From positions 29,339,280 through 29,403,279 of the forward strand of contig NC_083605.1 of NCBI RefSeq assembly GCF_029168945.1: DNA of 64,000 bases, written 5' to 3'. The notes under the pieces are model-generated. The model searched no databases. It was not told where the DNA came from and worked only from the letters and a program-made list of their open reading frames with translations. The stretch's first letter is position 1. Each line of letters opens with the position of its first letter. Below, one piece after another: positions 42,908-55,698 of this stretch. Position numbers and translations under genes: made by a program. The DNA comes from Cannabis sativa. Taxonomy: Eukaryota; Streptophyta; Magnoliopsida; Rosales; Cannabaceae.

Positions 42908-45059
42908 ACTCGCCTCAGAGCCACGTTAATGATTTACTTTCATGAAATATGAATTAAAACGAAGATTTGTGTTGATTTGGATGGCTTCATGTGGTTTACG
43001 TGTTATTTGATGAATGTATGTGTTGTACAAAATTTTTTCCATTAAAAAATATATTTTTCTGATTCTGAAAATATTTTATTTGGATTCCTTGTGAAAAATT
43101 AAGAAATTTTGGCTTTTACGGAACTCGATTCGGATAAAAATTGAAAAAGATATGAAGGTTTGAAAATCGGGATTCAATGGCGTCGAGATGGTGCTCATGC
43201 GCACCAGGCGTCTCAGATAGACACCATCCATGCGCGCGGACAAAGGGGTTGATGCCTGTCTGAAGGCGTGTCACGCCCATGTCTTAAGACACGGGATCCT
43301 GCGTGCATGCCGAGAGAGACCCTGCACACGCCGAGCCCAGCCGTACATCCAACCCTTCAAATTCCATTACCCGCGCGCGTCCTAGGCATTTGCTGCCTCC
43401 TGAGGCTGCAGCGTGCAGCCTAGCTGCCAACTTCACTCAAATTTCTGAATTTTGTGGGATTTTTTTTTTTCCAATTTCAGATTTTTCCAATTTAAACACC
43501 CCAAAATTTAAATAAAATATTATTTTTTAATATATTTAAACTTAAATATCATTTTAAAATTAATAATATTTATTTTTTAATAGATTATTATTATTTTTTG
43601 ATATTTTGAGGTTTAATTTAAAATTTGATTATTTTAATTTTTAAATTATGGTCAGATTTAAAAATTTGTTAATTTCTTTAATATTTATATATTATTTATT
43701 TATAAGATCAGATATTTTGATATTTGACATATTTTAAATTAAAAGATAACTTTATCTTTTTTATTTGAAATATTATATTAAAATTATCTTATATGACAAA
43801 TTAAATAATTAATAAATTTGAAATTAACCTAGATATTTTTATAGATATTCTAACCATAATATTTTCAAATTCAAAAATTTGTTATTTTGTTAAATATTTA
43901 ATTATTTATAAATTATAAGTTTAAAAATGATATTTTACTATTTTATATCGTTTTACTTATTAGAAATTTATAAATTATATTTTAAATATTTAAATAACTT
44001 TGATATTTTTTGTAAAAATTTGAATATTGCTTAATTTAAGATATTTTGACATATAATTAGGATAATTATTATTTATTTATTATTTTATTCTTAAAATAAT
44101 ATTTATCTAACCACATCTATTTTAAAATTGGTTTATTTTATTATTTTAATTTTATTAAATTATAAGATTAGAAATGATATTGAAGATATTTTTTTCAAAT
44201 CATTTATCTTATTTGACATTTAATTTAATTTGATAAAAATAATTCAAAATAAACCTTGATATTTTAAATTAGTTTCAATTTTTTTTAATTTAAATTTTGA
44301 TGAGATTTTTAAGGTTAGTTTTAACAACCCTAAATTTTTAAAATTTAGTTGGTTAGTTTAAAATAATAATTTAATTATATTAATATCTTATTTCACATTT
44401 GTTACATGGACATTGTTTGTTTATTTATATTGTTTATTCAATTTTTTTTAACAAACCTATTATTTATTTGATCTAAATTGCTATGATTAACTTGTTGACA
44501 GATCAAATGATCTGATTTTAATTATAGTCCAATTGTCAACAGATCTTATAAATAATTTGTAACAGGTAAATTTTGTACTTCTTTCATCTGTGTAAACCTA
44601 GTAACATGATAGGGCCCATCCAAATCATTTGACCTGTGTGAGCCTATATGTTTGCTATTGGGCTTAGATGCATATAGGATGCCCATTTAAGTTTTACTAA
44701 GTAAATGGACTAGGTTGATAAAATAAAATTTCACTTAAGTAATTTTTTTTAGGCCCAATTAGAATTGGGCTTATTCAATGAATAACAATTATTTATTTAA
44801 TGGTTAAATTCCTCTCTATTGGGCCTTATGTGAGAGTTAGGGGGCCAATAGCAGTGGGTACGACATACTGAACCCAGCCCTCCCTCACATCAACCACCCT
44901 AATTGTGAAGGCCCATTTGCCTTATTTAAATAATTGTATTAGGTTAATTATATTTGTATAACCTAATTAAAATTGAATTAGCAACATAATTAACCTTTAA
45001 AATATATGAAATTTATTTTTCATTTAATATTTTAAAGTTGTTTTTAGAAAAACACTTAG

Positions 45060-46000
45060 TTAATGATATATATTCTAGATAGTTATTTCTAGTACTAGTT
45101 ATATTTTCTAATATTTAATTAGGAAAATATTTTAAGTTGAAAATTAATTATTTATTTTAATTAATTTTGGACCAACTTAATTATAGAATATTTTTCCTAG
45201 TATTAAATTAGAATTAATAATTAAGTTTCTTATATACTTGATTATTTAATTCTTGTATTTAATACATTTAATTAAATTGAAAATTAAATATTTAAGTTGA
45301 TTTCATTCTTGATACTTAAATATTATTATTTCCATGATATTTAATTACATAGAACATTATTTTAAGTTGGAAATTTTAATTTCAGAACAACTTAAATTTG
45401 AATAATTTTCAAAATGTATCTTATTTTTATTTTATTAATCAATTCATTTTAAATGCAGAAATTTTTTAATTTTTCTTGAAAAATAGATTAAAGTTTAAAA
45501 TTATTTATTTTAATTTTGGAGCAACTTAAATCATTATATTTTTCATTTAAATAATTAATTAAAATAAATGAACTAAAATATATTATTATTAGAAAATGAA
45601 TTAATTAGTCAATGAATGTCTAGGTAGATATTATCTGTTTTGCTTGAAGTATTTTTCTAGTGATATTTAATTAAATAGAAAATTAATATTTAAGTTGATT
45701 TTCATCATGATACTTAAATATTTGAAAATTTTCTTAATATTTAATTAAATAGGAAAATTATATTTTTGTTGAAAATTAATTTTTATTAATTAATTTCGGA
45801 CCAACATAAAACTAGAATAATTTTTCAGGATTTATTTTATTTTATTTTTAAAAGCATTTTCGAAAATTGTATTCTTATATACTTTAATTTTTCGAAATGC
45901 AATATATATTTATAGAAAATTAAATTTAAGTTGTAAATTAATTTAAATTAATTTTGTTACAACTTCAATTGAATAATTTTCTAAATATTTATGAAAAAAT
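45060..46000. repeat. Array of degenerate palindromic AT-rich units in element B
   Basis: Around six to seven units of TTTAAGTTG(G)AAATTAATT...AATTAATTTTGGACCAACTTAA type, spaced about 100-150 bases (near 45130, 45280, 45360, 45490, 45690, 45760 and 45925). Each contains AAGTTG and its inverse CAACTT and could fold on itself. Confidence 0.65.
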
Positions 46001-46423
46001 TATTACTAAGATGGAAATAATTCATTTTATTTTTCATATCCATCTAAGTATAATTTTATAAATTTAAATTAAAATTTATATTTAGAATTTTATTATAAAT
46101 TGGAAATTTTAATTAAATAAATATATATTTAAAATAAATTGATTAAAATAAATAATAGAAGAAAATACATTTTAAATAATGAGCTTTATTATTATTATTA
46201 GGATATTCGATTTCCATTGTTGGTTTTACATAATTATTATTTTAGTGAGTAATCTTCCCTAATGGAGGAACGTTCATTAGCAATTTAACGCCGTAGAATC
46301 TCGAAAGATAAGTACTATTTGTAAGTGTTTATTTTAGTATGGATCACTCCAATGGTGGCGACTTTTAATAAGGCTTACAAATGTATGAGACAATGGTGTA
46401 AGCTCATAAGATTGAATGGCCTT

Positions 46424-46950
46424 GACTCTCGCCTAAACGGGACAATGCTGGATTCTGATCTTGATCGAATAAAATATTGCTAGAATGTTTATCATTTTAG
46501 ATGAGCTAAAAACTCTATTCAATGGATGGTATCTTTGACTCTCGCCTAAACGGGACACTGATATCAGTTTGTTGAAGACCTTAGAAATTATTTAGGATTG
46601 TATGTTTTAGTATTTTCGCTTGTCATTCCTATTTGCTATATGTTTAATAATTTCTTTATTGTGTGTGAATTTATATTGAACCATGTTTTCTGTTATTAAT
46701 TGTAGTTTAAATTTTGAATCTTCATTGTTGGTCTAACTAAGCTTCTTGTTTTTGATGGGACAAATCCCTAATGGATTGTCACCCATTAGACAAACATAAT
46801 AGTGTTAGATCCTGATAGATAAATATTGTAAATGCAACATCTAGCTGTTCATCAATAGATGACACCTTAGACTAGTATTTACAATATGAAACAAGAAGTT
46901 TATAAAAATAAGAATAACTTTGACTCTCGCTAGTCAGGACATCGTTGGAT
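46424..46950. repeat. Dispersed direct repeat TTTGACTCTCGC...
   Basis: GACTCTCGCCTAAACGGGAC at 46424 and 46537, with a degraded third copy GACTCTCGCTAGTCAGGAC at 46922, each followed by TGGATTCT- or TGATAT-like sequence. Probably remnants of a repeated leader or gag region. Confidence 0.75.
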
Positions 46951-49429
46951 TCTTATTGTAAATTTGAAATTATCCTTTATTCCTCTTAGCTTATTCATTT
47001 CGAATTAGCTTAAATAATATATCATTGGATGAATGGTTTATAAATCATGTAATGACATTTTATTTTCTCTTAGAAATTGAATGATGTGATTATATTCCCG
47101 ACATTCTATCCCGAAATGATATAAATCCTCAATCTTAGAATCTCCTACTTGTAGATGTTTACTTTAGGCAAATCAGACTTAAAGTTAGATTAGTAGTGGT
47201 GGTCCAAGAAAGAAGAATTACTCATGTATATTTGGTATAAATTTAAGTCTTTGACTTTCAATTTTAGATTCCAAATAGAAATTTTTTATTTCTATTTCCA
47301 TAATACAATACAGTTACACTTTCACAAGTGTTTAATAACCATTTTCTATCAATGGATTCAAACTGTATGTTAAAGTATGGATATGAGCTTAGTATTTTGT
47401 GACCAGGATCCACTTGGACTATTCTAAGAACTCTTTGATGTAATAAACCTAAGACATTGAAAGATAACAACCACATTCTGATATATCTATGGCATTTGTA
47501 TCTTGTTCATAGTGGTTTTGACAAGATCATTCTCTGCAAAGAGTCAATATGCCTATATCCACTAAAAGTATAATCATCTCATTCGCAGATGGATGTACAT
47601 TTAGGGGTATATATGAGTTTTTTGTTATATTCTTAAAACGATCACTCTAGATTTTACCTTAAGCACAGGAATTTGAAATGTTTGAAAAATATCATGAATT
47701 TCTAGCAATGGTGAATAACCATTAAGGTAAGTGGTTAAACATCTTGCGAACTGATAGGGGTGGAGAAATATTTGGTTGGTATGCAGTTCAAAGATTATTA
47801 AGTTGATTTTTTGAATTATATCCAAACTTACCTCCCCAGAAATTCGATTTGCATATTGATGATTAGTTACTAGTCGTTGCTTAAGTCCTTCTAAGGAAAT
47901 ACCCTAGTAAAAGAAAAATTTCAGAATGATGGAATGGTTGTGTACTTAGTGTAAACCATTACTAGATTCATGGATGACCTAATCGTAATCTTAAGAAAAG
48001 CTAGAACTGTTAACCAAGGTTTGCATGTTTGTTAGCTATTCTAAGTGATTAGGGGTGGACCATCCCATTGTCATTAGATAAGAAAGTGTTTGTTTCAACA
48101 AATACCACTTTTCTAAGAAAATGACTAAGTCTGAAAACAAAGTAGCAAAATTGAGGAGATATATATTTTTTTTCTTTATTCCAAAAATGTTATATCATCT
48201 TATTCTGTATAAGATGGTCCCTCTGCCTCTGTTGTTGTTGACACAACCGAAGAGGACAATACCATTTAGATTCTTAGACAAAAGTCACGGTACTTTTTCG
48301 TAGTGGGAGAGTTTCAAGGAACTCACCCTTTTATGACTTGAAAGACAATTGTGATAAAAATCCATTATGAGTTTCAACAAGTAATGGATCGTCGGAATAA
48401 GAAACTAAGAAGTAAAGCCAAGAGAACTATGGTTAAAACCATTCATGTGGAACAACCAAAAGTTTTCTATTACAAGGACATGAAAGGAAATTTCGTTCGT
48501 AAGTCTATTCAATGGACTTAACAAAACTTCATGTTCCTAGTATTATAGGTTGGAGCTTATCTAAACCTATGGCTTGTGGTATGCCTGGTAATTTACTTAC
48601 TCTAATGCAAGCAACTTACTTTAGTAAGATGCTGAAGCGTTTTCTTTTCTAGTGGCTAAATCTATAGAAGCTTCTCGACTTCTAGACATAGATTTTATTT
48701 ATGTAAGGAAAAGTCTCAACTATTCCACAAAAGATAAAGCCATGAAGGAATCAACAGTGAGAGGTCTCAGATGTGCTGTAGTATGCCTTAGACCAGACAC
48801 CTGCTGTTGAGTGGGAGTAATGAGTAGGTATCAGGTTAATCCAGGAAAGGAACATTGGAATACAATCAAGTGAATCTTAAGAACAAGAAGAGGAACTATA
48901 TGTTAGTCAATAAGGGTGTATTTAATACTCTTAGACTACACCAAATTAGATTTCTAGACTTGCCTTAGTGCTAGAAAGTCTGCTGATGAGATGGTGATTA
49001 CTGTCGGGGTGGACTAGTGATTTTGGAGAAGTGTAAAAACCTATCTGAAGTCTCTAAGTCTACCAGAGAAAGACTGAATGTTAAAGTTGCAGGAAAGATA
49101 CTTATTCAGTCTAACGAAAGTTCTATACATTTTTGGCATTTGTTCCAACATTTATTAACTACAAGTGTTATTTCCCGACTAACACAAAAGTAGTTGCCAA
49201 AAAGTAAAGAATCCAATATCCCTAGAGGAGTAGACATATAGAGGGGAATTTCACAATATCAAGTACTTTGTGATTAAGGAAATGTAATGGTGGAGAAAAG
49301 GTTGTATTCAATACAACCTGTCAAATCCTATTACGGAGAGTATACTACATACTACACTTGATTTATATATCAAGGTGTTGAGATTATTTGAAATGCACTT
49401 TTTGTTTTATATTAGTGCAAGTGGGAGTT

Positions 49430-49504
49430 TGTTGGGTTTTGTGCCCGAAATAAAACTCATTTTAATATCATCAAATTTACTAGTTAATAAAGATCAGAAA
49501 TAAC
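49430..49504 (+). repeat. 3' LTR of element B, first part
   Basis: First 75 bases of the LTR, up to the target ATAAC where element C entered. Confidence 0.88.
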
Positions 49505-50250
49505 TGAAAGTACAACTTGTTGATTTTAAGATCCAAATTACCAAGTTGATTATCTTTAGATTGATTGATTTCAAGATATGAATAATAGACTTGAATCGAT
49601 AATAAAGCAGTATATCACACAAAGATTTACAAGCTTCATTTGCATTGAGAACACATCTCAGCCGACTAGTGCTTGGGTTCCCCGAACCAGGGTAAATTCA
49701 TCTACTAATTCTCAATAGGTTCGTATTACAATCTCCAATTCTCTCTAAAGGAATCAAATACAACCTTAACAGCAATTAGTAATGAATTACCAACAACAAT
49801 CAAGAATCCTGATTGTTGGAGCACAATCCCTTGTGCAGCAACTGAGTTCTTCTTCAACATTTCTTCAACCTGAAATCCCTTCAGATCTGATGATGAAGAT
49901 GACACTGAACTCCCTTCAGTTTGAACTCAGCAACTCCAGACTCAGATCATTCCGCCATTGACGACCATCTTCAAGCTATACGATCTGACCTGTCATCACA
50001 ACAACAAGAAGCAAGATACGACACTATCTCCACGAACAACAGAATTAACAAACTGAACGATTTAATGGATAAGCTTTTTACTAACTGAAACCGACTATTT
50101 ATATATCCACACCCTAGTCCACCTGGCACTAACTAACACTTAACAGAAACTGACTTAACAGAACGCTAGTATAGATATAACAGACTAAAAACACCAGACA
50201 CGACTAGACATTGAACAGAACAAATCTGTCACAAAATAATTACACTAACA
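49505..50250 (-). repeat. 3' LTR of element C
   Basis: TGAAAGTACAAC to CACTAACA. The inverse purine tract TTCTCCCCCTT follows at 50251. Confidence 0.93.
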
Positions 50251-50406
50251 TTCTCCCCCTTGACAGGTTATGTTCAATGACTAACAAAAAAAACTAAAGA
50301 CCACAAAAGAAACAGTAATTCCAGAATTAATAATCCAAATATAAATGTCTTTAGGAATATAAACAGAGCTACCATAAAACAAAACGAATTACAAATATCT
50401 CCCCCT

Positions 50407-52243
50407 TCATTGAATATGAGCTGTTGGATCCTGTTCTGTGCCAGACTCCCCTTGGGAAGGTGGCCCAGTCGACACCAAAGGTGTTGCAGAGATTACTAGA
50501 GGCGAGTCAGCTGGAGGATTCAGATCAGGTTGGGCTGAACTGGTGACAGGATCAAATGCTGAAGGCGCCCCCTGCATATGTGCATTACTTCCAGACGTAT
50601 CAGATGATGCACCAAACGAATCTCGATGAAACTCAGGCAAAGAGATGTCAGGCAGAGCATCCCCAGGAAAATGGTGCAAAAGAGTCGACTTGATAGAGCG
50701 AACCATTTGATACATGGAGGCCTCAAAGGCAAGCTGACGCTTTTGATCCTTCTTATAACGTTTGGCAAAAGATTGAAACTCAGAAAACATTTGTACCTGC
50801 CAGCTGGAATCCGAAAGCCCTTTGAACATAGGAGACTTGCCTTTACTCACTTTTGATACAGAGGGAGTGGTTGATGAGGGCTTCCTATTGACCACAGAGA
50901 GAAAGCTCTTACTGAGAACAGGATTTTGAACTTCATAGTCATGCGTTGTAAGAGGAGGGTGAGCATCCATAAGAACTCGTTGAACAAGACTTGGAAATGG
51001 TAGCTTGTTACGAGTGCCAGTAGTTTCTGAGGCTTCAAGTATCCTTTCAAATATGAGCGATGGCAGATCAATGGCAGTTGCTCAACTTGTTTTTCCGTAG
51101 TGAGCGCGTATCAGTCTCTAAAGTAATCGGTTGAACGCATACAAGAACTTGCCAGTCTCAAGTGTAACAGCTGACAAATGAGAATTAGGGAACCAATTGT
51201 AGAAGGCTAACCGATGAAGAACCCTATAGAATGGAGTCAGATGAGTGACCAAGATTTCCTGTTTCTCCCAAATATAGTCATCCCTGCCAGTTAGCACTCT
51301 ACCCATCAAAGTTTGATCTGGATTGAAGTGTTTCCCATATGTTGGTTTCCTGATGGACTCAACTTTTAATAAGCATGCAATAGTGGATGGACCAAAAGGA
51401 ACTCTATGACCCCTAATAAAGGCATTCACACACCCTGGATGACCCTCAACAATAACAGTCCTATCTAGGTTGGCATAGAATTCTCGAACTAAGATGGGAT
51501 GAGGAGCAGACAAGTTAGTGACCGTGTTTACCAATTTCCTGAGTTTTTAAAAACTCATGCAGTTTAGGAAAATCATCTAAGATAACCACTTGTTCGAACC
51601 AAAGCTCACGACTACCAAACCACCGTTGATAAATAGAGGCTTTAGAGGCATCAACAAAGCATTGTACAGATGCTGGGTTGACAGTTGATATAGGTGCTTT
51701 GGGAAGTTTGGATTTTTTAGAACCTCTAGACGACTGTTTGGGAGATGAATCTGTAGAGGCAACTGGAATGGGTTTTTTCTTGGATTTCTTTTCAGGTGGT
51801 TGATACGTGGTGTCACTTGAGGACTTTTGTTTGGGTTGAACACGTTCACTGGTTGGGGTAGGAATAGAAACCTTAGATGGAGGACGAGGAGGTCCTACGG
51901 GTTTTGAGGGAGGCTGATGACTCGACGAAGAACGAGTGACTCATTTTGACACAGGTGGGGAAGGTGACGACAGAGAAGGTCTAACCTTTTTAGATAGGGG
52001 AGGAGCCTTACCTAGAAATGTACGAGGTTTCTGACTGACCGCGGGTGAGGGCGGAGACGGAGTCGACTCAGGACTTGGGTGATGAGCAGAACCACCATCC
52101 TCCGACTGGTAGAGGACAATGTCACGACAAGGACTAGGCAGTGTAGTCTCGACCGTAGGAGCCACTGTAGGATCAATAGATGATGCCATGGATGGAACAA
52201 ACATAGCAACAGGGGGTACTGCAATGGAAGTGGTATTCTCCAT
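50407..52243 (-). pseudogene. Extra ORF downstream of pol in element C
   Basis: Begins at ATG 52243 (MENTTSIAVPPVAMFVPSMA) with a long Pro/Ser/Lys-rich N-terminal part interrupted by stops (52243-51941, 51849-51577). Next comes a folded block (51534-51118): LVREFYANLDRTVIVEG, VNAFIRGHRVPFGPSTIACL and RLAFYNWFPNSHLSAVTLE. A Ser/Pro-rich C-terminal part (50970-50407) has a basic helix QSFAKRYKKDQKRQLAFEAS. The middle block shares its pattern with the ORF at 27969-28814, so both belong to one family ('putative plant transposon protein' type). No signal peptide or membrane segment is visible, which does not favour an envelope role. Broken by at least three stops or frame changes. Confidence 0.6.
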
Positions 52244-53220
52244 TTTAGAGAGAAAAAAAATTTGAATGTTGTAGGGCTTAGGGTTTCTGAGAGGAAAGTG
52301 AAAGAGTGAGACTGATCACTATGTAGGCCTTAAGTATAGGCACCCTGACACAACTGACCAGGCAAAAATAATGATGATTTTTTTTAAATTTGATCTTTGC
52401 CAAAGAAAACGTACGCGCCCAAATTGAATATTTGCCACCACATAATACGGCACACAAAACGAAACAAACCAACGTCATCAGGTAGTGAGAGTAATATAGA
52501 GACCAGAATTATGTCAAATATACCAACAATATTTGCACTCAGCCCACACTTAGACAAAACAGATAATAAAAAAAAACTTAGGGATACTCAAATGTTAGAA
52601 AAAAAATGGTATCAACTGATCAATGAATATAGCTTCTGAGTAAAAAAATTGCACACCTTGAGCAACAGATCATTACCCCACACCCAACCACAATGATACG
52701 CATGAGAGCACTAAAACTTGAATCTCCATACGTGTGTGAGCAGTGATCTCATGTGGTCCAAGAAGAGTGAAGATCAGCTGGACCACTCTCTCAACTAAGC
52801 AAAAACTGATATGAGAAAAGAACGATTTTTTTTTGTTTTTTTTAATATAAAGCCTTTTTTTATATATAACACTCTGGCTCTTTCTGTAGTACCCAGACAT
52901 GGCTGTCACTCTATTCCAGAGATGTAGCCGTCCTCTTTAATCACCAAGAACTAATAGAGAAGGAGCATACTACTTATTAGTAAAAGGTTTAAGAGAGCTC
53001 TTCCCATTGCATCTGGAAGAGGTAGCCTTTTTATCTGGGGAAGATTCAAGCTTAGTATCATGTGAAGTAGCATAAAGTATATGGGGATAGACAGATCAAC
53101 TCATTGCTCAAGAGACTGTGAAACTCAAGAATACTCATAGGCAAAATATATTGATCAGATGACACTAAGAACAGTTTAGATAGTACAGAGACCAATACAT
53201 GTTCTTAAATGAGTAAAAGT
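52244..53220. other. Spacer between pol and extra ORF in element C
   Basis: Non-coding. It includes T-rich/A-rich tracts at 52830-52870 and leader-like CTCTTTCAC- sequence near 52300 that could hold a promoter or splice acceptor for the extra ORF. Confidence 0.4.
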
Positions 53221-54672
53221 TTAAGTATCTAAAGCTTTAGTGAAAAGATCTGCTAATTGATTAGTTGTGGGGACATGAGATATTGACAGCATATTTGACT
53301 CAACTAGATCTCGGATAAAGTGGTACCTGATGTCGATGTGTTTAGTCCGAGAGTGCTGCACAGGGTTCTTAGAGATGTTTATGGCGCTTGTACTGTTACA
53401 GAAAATGGTCAGTGTGTGTTGAGGATATCCATAATCAGTGAGCATTTTATTCAGCCATATTAATTGAGTGCAGCAGCTGCCAGCTGCAATATATTCTGCT
53501 TCAGCAGTGGAAAGTAAGATGGACTGCTGTTTTTTGCTATACCACGAAACTAGGTTATTCCCAATGTAAAAGCAACCCCCTAAAGTGCTTTTCCTATCAT
53601 CTAGACACCCTGCCCAATCAGAGTCACTATATCCTACCAAAGAAGTAGTGGTGTCACAACTATACCAAAGACCATAGTTAACTGTCCCAGCTAGATATTT
53701 GAAAATTCTTTTGACTGCAGAGAGATGGGACTGTTTAGGATTGGCTTGATACCTGGCACATAAACCTACACTGAAGGATATATCAGGACGACTCGCTGTG
53801 AGATATAGTAAGCCACCTATCATACTTCTGTATAGAGTGGGGTCTACAGGGTCACCAGACTCATCTCGTGACAATTTGGATGTGGTGCCTATTGGTGTAT
53901 GTGCATGCTTGACCTGTGAGAATCCAAACTTATCTAACATAGACTTGACATATTTGGACTGTGATATGAATGTGCCATGATCTAGTTGTTTTATTTAGAG
54001 TCCTAGAAAGAAATTAAGGTCACCTATTAAACTCATTTCAAACTCATTAGTCATTAAGGTGACAAATGTATGGACTTCACTATCACAAGTTGAGCCAAAA
54101 ATGATGTCATCAACATATATTTGGGCAACAAAAATTCCTTTTTCAATATGTTTAATGGATAGAGTGCTATCTCCAGTACCTCGGATGAAGCCATGAGAGA
54201 TGAGAAATGAGGTGAGTCGATCATACCAACCACGTGGAGCTTGTTTCAGTCCATATAAGGCTTTATTGAGCTTGTACACATGGTGTGGATGATGTGGATC
54301 TTCAAATCCCTGTGGTTGTTTGACATAGACTTCCTCTTGAATTACCCCATTGAGAAAAGCACTCTTGACGTCCATTTGGAAGAGTTTGATCTTCAGGAAG
54401 CATGCAATGATGAGTAGCAGTCGTATAGATTCTAATCGTGCCACTGGTGCAAAGGTTTCATCAAAGTCGATTCCTTCTACCTGACTATATCCTTGAGCCA
54501 CAAGCCGAGCTTTACTTCGAGTCACTGTCCCAAATTCATCAGACTTGTTTTTAAAAAGCCATTTTGTCCCTATAACATTCGCACCATCTGGCCGAGGGAC
54601 CATTATCCATACACCAAGTCTTTTAATATTTCCCATTTCATCATGCATTGCAGCCAACCAGAACTCATCCAA
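53221..54672 (-). pseudogene. Element C reverse transcriptase and RNase H, one nonsense codon
   Basis: One frame throughout: WLAAMHDEMGNIKRLGVW, KARLVAQGYSQVEGIDFDET, LFQMDVKSAFLNG, KALYGLKQAPRGWYDRL and IYVDDIIFGST (catalytic DD). A TAG at 53995-53997 replaces the usual Gln in FFLGLQIKQ. In the same frame follow the RNase H blocks SMIGGLLYLTASRPDI, YSDSDWAGCLDDRKST and LSTAEAEYIAAGSC, then FCNSTSAINISKNPVQHSRT and a LADLFTKALDT end. Apart from that codon it is full length. Confidence 0.93.
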
Positions 54673-54681
54673 CAGAGCATC

Positions 54682-55693
54682 TCAGACACTTTTGGGCTCA
54701 ATTTGTGATAGATAGCATGCAAAGGCTAACAAGTTCTGCAGTTTTCGTCTAGTGACCATGGTGTCATTCAGATTTCCTATGACAGTGGCCTGAGGATGAG
54801 CTTTCTCAACCCAGGATGGGGGTCCATTTTTATACAATTTGGCTTGTTGGGGTTCTTTGGTCAGGGCACTATCAACTTCATGTCCTCTTCCTGGGTCACT
54901 GACAATTGCTTGATTGTCACCTGATACACCTGGTTCTGTATTTAGAGTCTCTGTAGGAGTGTCAGGATACACTTGAGGCGGTCGAGTGATGACTGGTCTA
55001 GGGCCAGAGAGGACAGGTGCATCATGCTCGACCCACACTTCTTCATGTCCTTCTAAGTCATCAAATTTCATGTTCATTGATTCGACCACAGAGAGAGTCA
55101 TTTTATTGAATACTCTGTAAGCACGAATGTTAGTGGAGTACCCCAGAAATATCCCTTCATCACTATTGGGATCAAACTTGGCCAAGTGATCACGATCATT
55201 CAGAACATAACACGTACATCCGAAAATGTGCATGTGGCTCACATTTGGAGGTCTTCCTTTCCATAGCACATAAGCAGTTTGAGAGGTACCAGTGCGAAGA
55301 TGAACTCTATTCCACACATAGCAGGCAGTATTGACAGCTTCAGCCCAAAATTGTTTTGAAATATCCTTGGCTTGCATCATGACTCGAGCCATTTCTTGGA
55401 GAGTTCTGTTTTTTCGCTCAACAACTCCATTCTCCTGAGGAGTTTTTGGGGCTAAAAATTCATGATGAATTCCCATTCCATTACAGAACTCTGAGAATAT
55501 GGAATTTTCGAACTCTTTTCCATGGTCACTTCTCAACCTAAATACTTTTCCAACTTTGGAATCTTTCTCAGTTTGCAGTCTCAATATCAAGGCAGAGAAC
55601 GATCCGAATGTGTCAGACTTGTCTCTAAGAAATTCAACCCAGGTAAACTGAGAGTAGTCATCCACCAAGACCATTACATATCTTTTCCCACTG
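54682..55693 (-). pseudogene. Element C integrase, split by an LTR and ended by a nonsense codon
   Basis: Resumes after the nested LTR with GKRYVMVLVDDYSQFTWVEF (catalytic Asp), VFRLRSDHGKEFENSIF (second Asp) and TPQENGVVERKNRTLQEMAR (catalytic Glu). The Copia C-terminal motif HLAKFDPNSDEGIFLGYS follows. It stops at TGA 54682-54684, four codons before the RT ORF and in the same frame, so a single C-to-T change explains the break. The first part of integrase lies beyond the inserted LTR, at 58390-58620. Confidence 0.92.
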
Positions 55694-55698
55694 ATACT

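Larger units (their letters stand above)
42908..49429 (+). pseudogene. Interior of element B: decayed Copia with integrase trace
   Basis: A degenerate PBS (GCCTCAGAGCC, 42912) follows the LTR. A GC-richer island at 43160-43440 is followed by about 2.7 kb of very AT-rich DNA. From about 46250 onward scattered coding memory appears. The best is ILRTDRGGEIF at about 47740-47772, the catalytic-Asp block of Copia integrase (LRTDRGGEY). No open frame longer than about 70 codons survives, and RT and RNase H are not recognisable with confidence. The element is either very old or a non-coding (LARD-like) derivative; the integrase trace favours decay. Confidence 0.6.

Noticed and set aside
43303..43515. 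70-codon frame in the GC-rich island
   Set aside because: Composition-driven; no conserved motif and it lies in the non-coding interior of element B.
47625..47825. Minus-strand 66-codon frame in element B
   Set aside because: Lies opposite the integrase trace LRTDRGGE and is a shadow.
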